44,682 nucleotides of DNA from Polyangiaceae bacterium (GTDB lineage Bacteria; Myxococcota_A; Polyangia; Polyangiales; Polyangiaceae): contig JAICQL010000040.1 in the NCBI GenBank assembly GCA_025937895.1, positions 1 to 44,682 of the forward strand, read 5' to 3'. Position 1 is the first letter of the stretch. Every line of letters begins with the position of its first letter. The translations under genes and the position numbers were made by a program. The notes beneath the pieces were generated by a model. The model worked only from the letters and a program-made list of their open reading frames with translations, ran no database searches and was not told the DNA's origin. Shown one piece after another: positions 39,494 through 44,682 of this stretch.

Positions 39494-39530
39494 GGTTCCC
39501 TCCTCAGCGCCGCCGTGAATAGATCGCGGC

Positions 39531-40421
39531 ATGACTCATCCTGCTCTCAGCGCCGGCGGCGTGGCGGTCATCACCGGCGCCGCCACCGGTATCGGCCTGG
39601 CCACCGCGCAACGCCTTCACTCCTTCGGTCTGAAGCTGGCCCTCGCCGACAATGACGAGGCGGAGCTCGCCGCCGTGGTGAGAGAGCTGTCGTCCGCGAG
39701 CGCACCCGCCGTGATCGGCGTGCCCACCGACGTGAGCCAGATGGCGCAGGTCGAGCGCTTGCGTGACCGCGCCTGGCAAGAGCTGGGTCCGGTCACCGTG
39801 CTGATGAACAACGCCGGCACCGGGCTCGGCGGCGGGCCGTGGGAGCGCTACGCCGAGTGGCAGCGGGTGCTCGACGTCAATCTGTGGGGCGTCATCAATG
39901 GCGTCCAGGCGTTCATCCCGCGCATGCTCGAGCACGGCAAGGAGGGCCTGGTGATCAACACCGGCTCCAAGCAGGGCATCACCTGTCCGCCGGGCAACAC
40001 CGCGTACAACGTGTCCAAGGCGGGGGTGAAGGTGCTGTCCGAAGCCGTGCAGCACCAGCTGCGCAACACGCCCGGCTGCCGGCTGACGGCGCACCTGCTG
40101 GTGCCGGGCTGGACGGACACGGCCATCAATCGCAAGGCCGCCCGCGATCGCGCGCTGCTCGAGGGCGACGGCGCCGCCACGCTGCCGGCCGCAGCGGCTC
40201 GCCCCGCAGGCGCCTGGACCAGCGAGCAGGTGGTCGATTATCTGCTCGCGGCCCTGGAGCGCGGAGATTTTTACATCCTGTGCCCGGACAACGACGTGTC
40301 CGTGGCTCTGGATCACAAGCGCATTGCCTGGGCCGCCGGTGACCTGGTCGAGAACCGTCCGCCGCTCTCTCGCTGGCACTCCGACTACACCGCCGCGTTC
40401 AAGAAGTTCGCGGAGAGCTGA
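39531..40421 (+). CDS. Short-chain dehydrogenase/reductase
   Basis: The 296-aa SDR has TGAATGIG near residues 16-23, NNAGTG, the catalytic triad Ser (NTGSKQG), Tyr and Lys (AYNVSKAG) and a longer C-terminus than FabG (WTSEQVVDYLLAALERGDFYIL and WHSDYTAAFKKF). That extension is typical of SDRs acting on larger or aromatic substrates, but no substrate can be named. The next gene, an aldo/keto reductase, begins 8 bp after its stop in the same direction, so the two are one operon and probably act on related carbonyl compounds. Confidence 0.92.
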   Translation: MTHPALSAGGVAVITGAATGIGLATAQRLHSFGLKLALADNDEAELAAVVRELSSASAPAVIGVPTDVSQMAQVERLRDRAWQELGPVTVLMNNAGTGLGGGPWERYAEWQRVLDVNLWGVINGVQAFIPRMLEHGKEGLVINTGSKQGITCPPGNTAYNVSKAGVKVLSEAVQHQLRNTPGCRLTAHLLVPGWTDTAINRKAARDRALLEGDGAATLPAAAARPAGAWTSEQVVDYLLAALERGDFYILCPDNDVSVALDHKRIAWAAGDLVENRPPLSRWHSDYTAAFKKFAES

Positions 40422-40429
40422 GCCGAGCC

Positions 40430-41362
40430 ATGGAGTACGTCACGCTGGGTCGCACCGGCCTCAGGGTGAGCCGGGCTGCCCTGGGTTGCGGCGGTCCCAG
40501 CCGGCTGGGGCAGGCCTATGGCCAGGCGCCCGAGGTGTCGAAGCGCGTGATCCAGCGGGCTCTCGAGCTGGGCATCACGCTGTTCGACAGCGCCGAGTCG
40601 TACGGCACAGAGGCGGTGCTCGGTGAGGCGCTGGCCGAGGCGGGCGCTGGCGATCAGGTGGTGGTCTCGACCAAGAAGGGCGCCTGGGACTGGGAGCGCA
40701 AGCGGCTGTGCACGCCGCTCGAGATGCAGCAAGGCATCGACGCCAGCTTGCGCCGGCTGCGCCGCGAGCGGATCGAGATCTTCCACTTGCACGGGCTCGC
40801 GCTGGAGCACCTGCACTACGCGCTGAACGAGCTCGTGCCGGTGCTGCGCCAGGCGCAGGCCAGCGGCAAGCTCCAGCACCTGGCCGTCAGCGAGGCCTTC
40901 ATCGGCGACACGCACCACCTCATGCTGCAGCGCGCGCTGCTGGCAGACGTGTTTGACGTCGTCATGGTCGGCTTCAACCTGCTCAATCCCTCGGCGCGCG
41001 CCAGCGTGCTGCCGCTCACCCGCGAGCGGCAGGTGGGCACGCTGATCATGTTCGCCGTTCGGCGCGCCTTGACCAACGCCGATCATCTGCGCAGCATCCT
41101 CGCTCAGCTGGTCCAGCAAGGCGCGCTCCGCGCAGACGCCTTGCCCGCCGAGGCTCCGCTCGGCTTCCTGGGTGACGTGCGGGACGCCGCGTATCGCTTC
41201 TGCTTGCATGAGCCCGGGGCGGACGTCGTGCTCACCGGCACCGGCAGCGTGGAGCACCTGGAGCAAAACGTGCGCTCACTGAGCGCTGGCCCGCTCCCCC
41301 CCGAGCACCAGGAGCGGCTCGCCGCGCTCTTCGGGCACGTCGACAGCGTCTCCGGCAACTAG
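40430..41362 (+). CDS. Aldo/keto reductase family protein
   Basis: The 310-aa TIM-barrel protein has the AKR start (VTLGRTGLRVSRAALGCGG) and the catalytic tetrad: Asp and Tyr in FDSAESYG, Lys in STKKG and His in FHLHG. The C-terminal NADPH-binding part (VVLTGTGSVEHLEQNV) is present. It starts 8 bp after the SDR gene, as the second gene of a two-gene operon. Its TAG stop shares the bases CTAG with the TAG stop of the convergent gene on the other strand. Confidence 0.92.
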   Translation: MEYVTLGRTGLRVSRAALGCGGPSRLGQAYGQAPEVSKRVIQRALELGITLFDSAESYGTEAVLGEALAEAGAGDQVVVSTKKGAWDWERKRLCTPLEMQQGIDASLRRLRRERIEIFHLHGLALEHLHYALNELVPVLRQAQASGKLQHLAVSEAFIGDTHHLMLQRALLADVFDVVMVGFNLLNPSARASVLPLTRERQVGTLIMFAVRRALTNADHLRSILAQLVQQGALRADALPAEAPLGFLGDVRDAAYRFCLHEPGADVVLTGTGSVEHLEQNVRSLSAGPLPPEHQERLAALFGHVDSVSGN

Positions 41363-42027
41363 TCTGCCGGGCCCGCCGAGCTCAGATCCTCGGTCGGGTC
41401 ATCCAGGTCACCGGGCTCGTCGGGGGCACGGAGCTCCTCGGCAGCGTCGGGCTCCTTCGGCTCGATCACATCCGCCAGCGCGACGCACGCCGGCAGCAGC
41501 TCGCGCACGGCCTCGGCGGAGATATACTCGAAGCGCAGGGCGATGCCGTCTGACGTGATCGTGAGCGACTGCAGCACCCGCGCGCGTGGCCCCTCGAATG
41601 CGGCCACGAGCCGACCGGGCTGGCTGCGCGCGATGCGGCGGGCAATCTGCTCGGCGGCATGACGTGTGCGGAAGAAGCGATCGAAGTCACGATCGCGCGA
41701 GTACACCGTGACCATGTCGAAGGGCACCCCGATCGCGTGCTGGTAGCTGCGCAGGTCGACCCGCGGCGCGCCATGAAAGCGTACCTTTAGCAGCTTCTGC
41801 TCATCGGCCTCGATGCGCACCGGACGGCCCTGGTAGCTACCCGACAACACGCCGGCGCCGCCCGCGTGGCGCGAAGGCGTGTGCTGCAGCCCCAGGCTCG
41901 CGGCCAGAGCAGGGAAGTCCAGCGCCGCGCGCTGCGTGGTCCACTTGCGCCGCAGCAAGACGGCTGCGCTGCCCGCGAACATCAACAAACCGATCGGTAG
42001 CGCGCTGAGCAGTGAGCCGCCCGGCAT
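41359..42027 (-). CDS. Membrane-anchored protein of unknown function
   Basis: ATG 42027 has GAGAGGA upstream. The 222-aa product has one N-terminal membrane helix (SALPIGLLMFAGSAAVLL), a short basic segment, a mixed alpha/beta domain at about 32-185 (GVLSGSYQGRPVRIEAD, LLKVRFHGAPRVDLRS) and an acidic tail (EPKEPDAAEELRAPDEPGDLDD). I recognise no family. The gene follows the SPOR-domain gene by 34 bp on the same strand, so they may form an operon with an envelope or division role. Confidence 0.75.
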   Translation of the reverse strand: MPGGSLLSALPIGLLMFAGSAAVLLRRKWTTQRAALDFPALAASLGLQHTPSRHAGGAGVLSGSYQGRPVRIEADEQKLLKVRFHGAPRVDLRSYQHAIGVPFDMVTVYSRDRDFDRFFRTRHAAEQIARRIARSQPGRLVAAFEGPRARVLQSLTITSDGIALRFEYISAEAVRELLPACVALADVIEPKEPDAAEELRAPDEPGDLDDPTEDLSSAGPAD

Positions 42028-42061
42028 GGTTCGTCCTCTCGCGCGGCCAAGCCCCCGCGGC

Positions 42062-42874
42062 TTACGGCTGCACCTTCACGCGCGCATAGTTCGCCGCGCG
42101 CTGTGCCTGCCGCTCCACCTTCTCGGGATCGATCAACAGCGCGGCCATGCTCTCTTTCCGCTCGAACTCCACCTTGTAGGCCAGCGCCTTGCCCTTCTCC
42201 TTGAAGGGCCCGATGCGCACCCGGTACCACAGCCCGCGGTTGGGCAGCACCACGGCCACGGCGTGGGCGCGGTGCCCGCGCAGGCGCAACTCCTCCACGT
42301 ATGCGTCCGCTTCCTTCTTGTCGGGAAAGGCGGCGACCTGGATCTGGTAATCACCGGGGCTGCCCGGCTCCGCACGCTGGCTGCCGGGCGGCAGCTGCGC
42401 GTATTCCGCCGCCAGCCCCGCCAGGCCATCTTGGGGCTGCGCCGTGAGCTTGGTGGAGTCGAGCAGCTTGCCCACGGGCAGCGGCACCACCGGCAAGGTG
42501 TCGGCAGGCGGCGGTGGCGCCGGCAGCTGGCGCTCGGCGGCCTCCTTCTCCGGCGGCTCGATCAAGCGGCCGTTGGCTCCCTTCACGGCGACCAGCGCCG
42601 TGCTCGGACGCTCCTTGTCGGTCAGGATCTGCGCAAAGCTCGCGTTGTCGGGGCTCAGCTGATCGGCTGGCGCGGCCTCGACCTCTCGGGCCTTTGCCAG
42701 CAGCTCTGCCAGCGGATCCTCCGTCGACTCCGCGGCGACATGCTTCTCCGGCATGGACATCACCATCGCCAGCACGATGGCAGCAACGCCGCCCGCGCCG
42801 AGCAGCCATGGGCCGAGCCCGCGGCTCGAACCGCTGTCTTGTTCCTGAATCTGATCGAGGTTGCGCAGGTCCAC
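42062..42874 (-). CDS. SPOR-domain membrane protein
   Basis: GTG 42874 follows AAGGA at a rather long distance. The 270-aa bitopic protein has a short cytosolic N-terminus (MDLRNLDQIQEQDS), a membrane helix at about 21-42, an extended Pro/Glu/Ala periplasmic linker, and a C-terminal SPOR domain at about 192-265 (YQIQVAAFPDKKEADAYVEEL, WYRVRIGPFKEKGKA). SPOR domains bind peptidoglycan stripped of stem peptides at division septa, as in FtsN and DamX. A TACAAT box at 42914-42909 could be its -10. The 219-bp gap upstream also holds the palindrome AACGATCGTT (43048-43057). Confidence 0.92.
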   Translation of the reverse strand: MDLRNLDQIQEQDSGSSRGLGPWLLGAGGVAAIVLAMVMSMPEKHVAAESTEDPLAELLAKAREVEAAPADQLSPDNASFAQILTDKERPSTALVAVKGANGRLIEPPEKEAAERQLPAPPPPADTLPVVPLPVGKLLDSTKLTAQPQDGLAGLAAEYAQLPPGSQRAEPGSPGDYQIQVAAFPDKKEADAYVEELRLRGHRAHAVAVVLPNRGLWYRVRIGPFKEKGKALAYKVEFERKESMAALLIDPEKVERQAQRAANYARVKVQP

Positions 42875-43093
42875 GTGCGTGCGTGCGTCCTTGTGAGCGT
42901 CAGCTCGAATTGTAGCAGGGATCCAGTAAGCCAGCCCTGACCGTGTCGGGACAAGTTTACGGCTGTTTTCCTGCTGGATTCGCGATCACCCCCAGTGCGA
43001 CTGCTCGAGCGAACAGCGGCCGGTCGGTGCCGGTGTCGGCTGGCGTGAACGATCGTTTCACTCCAGCACAGAGTCACCGCGGCCGAGCGCCGG

Positions 43094-44005
43094 TCAGCGG
43101 CTCACCCGGCAGCGTGGCGTGACCACCGTATCGCGCAGCGGCGCGCTCACCGCAGCGCCGGGCCAGATCACCGAGCCCTCCACCGCGCCGGCACCGTCCA
43201 CCTGCGCGCCGGCGCCGACCACGCTGCCGCTCAAGCGCACGCCCGGCGCCACCCTGGCGGTGGGATGAACGAACGAACGTTCGCCATGATTCGCATGGTG
43301 AGACAGCCAGTGCTGATTGGCGTCCAGGTAGCCTTTCATGGAGCCAACTTCATGCCAGCGCCCGCCAATGCTGACAGTGTCCACTGCACCACCGCGCCGC
43401 AAGAGCGGCACGCAGTAGTCCGTGAACAGGTCTCCCTGGACCGGCATCGCTGCCAGCCCGCGCGCACCGAGCGCAAAAAGCCCCACGTAGTCTGCCTGGC
43501 GCACCTCCACGCCGAAGCTCTGCCCGCGCACCCGCACCAGGCGGCCCTGCGCGTCCAGCCCCACGCTCCCGGAGCCACTGACTGGCGCCACCGCGAGACA
43601 GATGTCCCCGGTCTGGCCCGCCCGCTCTACCAGCTGCGCCAGCGGTGGGTCATCGATCAGAATATCGCCGTTCCACACGATCAGCGGCGCGGCCAGCCCG
43701 GTGCGCGCCCCGCCGACGGCACCGGCGACGCCGCGGATGGCAGCTTCGTGAATCAGAGTTAACGCAAGCGGCAACTCGCTGGTAATTTCTGAGAATTTCT
43801 CCGGCAGCCAGTGAGTGTTGGCCAGCGCGGTAGAATAGCCGGCCCGGGCCAGGGCTCCACAGGCGTGCGCCAGCACCGAGCGGTCCCCGACCGGCACGAG
43901 GGGCTTCGGCAGCTCCTCCGTCAGCGGCCGCAGGCGCTCCCCAAAGCCTGCGCACAGGATCATGGCTTGCCGGGGAGACAGCGAGGCGCTGGGGAGTGCT
44001 GGCAC
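43094..44005 (-). CDS. Sugar-1-phosphate nucleotidyltransferase-like protein
   Basis: GTG 44005 is chosen so that the first beta strand (PRQAMILCAGFG) is complete; ATG 43963 starts inside it. The 303-aa product has the nucleotide-binding loop GFGERLRPLTEELPKPLVPVG, NGDIL as the metal-binding Asp region, GGRWHEVGSMKGYLDANQHWL and a short left-handed beta-helix of hexapeptide type at the end (VHPTARVAPGVRLSGSVVGAGAQVDG). Family members make NDP-sugars such as GDP-mannose, NDP-glucose or MurNAc-1-P derivatives for envelope glycans. Substrate is not predicted. It is divergent from a lipoprotein gene with 72 bp between starts. Confidence 0.88.
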   Translation of the reverse strand: MPALPSASLSPRQAMILCAGFGERLRPLTEELPKPLVPVGDRSVLAHACGALARAGYSTALANTHWLPEKFSEITSELPLALTLIHEAAIRGVAGAVGGARTGLAAPLIVWNGDILIDDPPLAQLVERAGQTGDICLAVAPVSGSGSVGLDAQGRLVRVRGQSFGVEVRQADYVGLFALGARGLAAMPVQGDLFTDYCVPLLRRGGAVDTVSIGGRWHEVGSMKGYLDANQHWLSHHANHGERSFVHPTARVAPGVRLSGSVVGAGAQVDGAGAVEGSVIWPGAAVSAPLRDTVVTPRCRVSR

Positions 44006-44077
44006 GGCTACGATGCTGCAAGAGGCACGGCAGAGCGCGCAAGCCCCGTCCTCAAAACTCGCGGTGCGCCGGGAACC

Positions 44078-44539
44078 GTGATAGGCACCGCGCCAGTGCG
44101 ACGGCTGGTATTGGGCGCTGTTTTCGTGTGGCTGGCCGGCAGCTGCGGTACGGACGCCTCGGGCGTGTCCGAGTGCCGCGAGATCGAGGACGCGCGCTGC
44201 ACGGCCGCAGCCAGCTGTGGCTTCCCCGACGTGGAGCAGTGCCAGCGCTACTACCGCGATCACTGCCTGCATGGCCTGGCAGTGGATGACGTGAGCGCCG
44301 TCCAGGTGGATGCGTGCATCGCGGAGATCGATCGCGCGGGGCGCTGCGCCGCCCAGCAGGTCGCGCCGGAGAGCTGCAGTGAGCCGCTGAGCACCACCGT
44401 GGTCGTGGCCCAGGTGTGTGATCTGGTGTTGCGCCCCGAGCTGCTGAACCCGTGTGCCTTTCTCGTCGCTGCTCCCGAGCCAGAGCCCGCGCCACCAGCG
44501 CCCGCGGCGGCCCCCGCCGCCGACGCGGGAGGCGGCTGA
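44078..44539 (+). CDS. Small Cys-rich lipoprotein
   Basis: GTG 44078 has GGGAA upstream and opens a 153-aa protein with a clear lipoprotein signal (LVLGAVFVWLAGSC, Cys23). The mature part contains ten further Cys in about 110 residues (SECREIEDARC, ASCGF, EQCQRYYRDHC, DAC, GRC, ESC, QVC, NPC), compatible with five disulfides, and ends in a Pro/Ala tail. This Cys pattern is seen in many small myxobacterial lipoproteins of unknown role. Its TGA overlaps the ATG of the next gene (TGATG). Confidence 0.78.
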   Translation: MIGTAPVRRLVLGAVFVWLAGSCGTDASGVSECREIEDARCTAAASCGFPDVEQCQRYYRDHCLHGLAVDDVSAVQVDACIAEIDRAGRCAAQQVAPESCSEPLSTTVVVAQVCDLVLRPELLNPCAFLVAAPEPEPAPPAPAAAPAADAGGG

Positions 44540-44682
44540 TGTTGCACGAGCGCGGCAGCCATTTTTCGCGCTGGCTCGCGCTCGTGCCATGCGCGCTGCT
44601 GCTCGCCACGAGCGCCTGCTCCGGGGCTTCGGGGCCAGCGCTCGCGCCGCCCGACGTGCAGGGGCCGGAGGAGGCCATCGCG
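44539..44682 (+). CDS. Lipoprotein, N-terminal fragment cut by the window edge
   Basis: ATG 44539 overlaps the preceding stop by one base and has GGGAGG 5 nt upstream, so the two lipoproteins are translationally coupled. The 48 codons present encode a lipoprotein signal (WLALVPCALLLATSAC, Cys27) and the start of a Pro/Ala-rich segment (GPALAPPDVQGPEEA). The frame is open to the last base of the window. The mature domain lies outside, so no function can be given. Confidence 0.75.
   Translation, partial: MLHERGSHFSRWLALVPCALLLATSACSGASGPALAPPDVQGPEEAIA

Noticed and set aside
1..44682. Mobile element or prophage
   Set aside because: No transposase, integrase, phage structural gene, terminal inverted repeat or tRNA-end duplication was seen; tRNA-Leu has no repeat of its 3' end nearby.

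Overview
This 44.7 kb window is high-GC chromosomal DNA that looks like a large-genome myxobacterium (phylum Myxococcota, most like Polyangia/Sorangium-type lineages). The evidence is the gene content: four Ser/Thr kinase-fold genes, an SUMF1/FGE-fold lipoprotein with a Gly/Ala/Ser-rich linker of the kind common in Polyangia, TPR/PEGA-type envelope proteins, many lipoproteins, a MYXO-CTERM-like C-terminal anchor, and a partial sigma factor resembling the Myxococcales-specific Sig-70 family. There is no insertion sequence, phage, integrase or CRISPR array; it reads as ordinary chromosome with one tRNA-Leu(CAG). The assignment is inference from sequence only.

Layout, left to right. 0.1-6.1 kb: a Kelch-propeller lipoprotein behind a Fur-box-like site, convergent with a tightly packed three-gene minus-strand cassette (TPR/PEGA-like membrane protein, SUMF1-fold lipoprotein, transmembrane Ser/Thr kinase). 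6.2-11.2 kb: a YbbA-YbbP type ABC exporter, divergent from a fused glycerophosphodiester phosphodiesterase/TesA-like lysophospholipase; a 13-bp tandem repeat lies across the start of the fusion gene. 11.3-17.1 kb: Hsp20, a lipoprotein beta-carbonic anhydrase, an EEP-fold hydrolase, a MYXO-CTERM-like secreted protein whose 3' end overlaps a ChaC glutathione-degrading enzyme, and a divergent SelO protein-AMPylase. 17.3-24.4 kb: tRNA-Leu, a ClC channel/transporter with two CBS domains behind a 25-bp palindrome, a SnoaL-like protein, a small lipoprotein, a GFA-family protein, a conserved hypothetical, an MgtC/DUF4010 membrane protein and a soluble Ser/Thr kinase.

24.4-33.3 kb: a large CxxCH lipoprotein, a DUF2237 protein whose 3' end is tandemly repeated, a degenerate membrane kinase, an SDR with a multi-palindrome promoter, a sigma-factor fragment with a clear intrinsic terminator, an ArsR regulator, a HExxH lipoprotein and an AmpG-like permease. 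33.3-44.7 kb: a UspA protein with a structured leader, an MFS permease, a pseudokinase lacking the catalytic Lys, Asp and DFG Asp, an ectoine-type aspartokinase, a secreted TPR protein with a six-Cys tail, an SDR-AKR pair, a membrane-anchored hypothetical, a SPOR protein, a sugar-1-phosphate nucleotidyltransferase-like protein, and two overlapping lipoprotein genes, the second cut by the window edge.

The best candidates for something new are the GDPD-TesA fusion beside YbbAP (a possible complete lysophospholipid-degradation enzyme in the envelope), the ChaC/SelO divergent pair (a possible glutathione/AMPylation redox unit), the kinase-SUMF1-TPR cassette, the two degenerate kinases, and a recurring pattern of short tandem repeats placed exactly on start or stop codons. 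Start codons were chosen from ribosome-binding sites, signal peptides and family alignment from memory; several are GTG or TTG and are flagged as uncertain.
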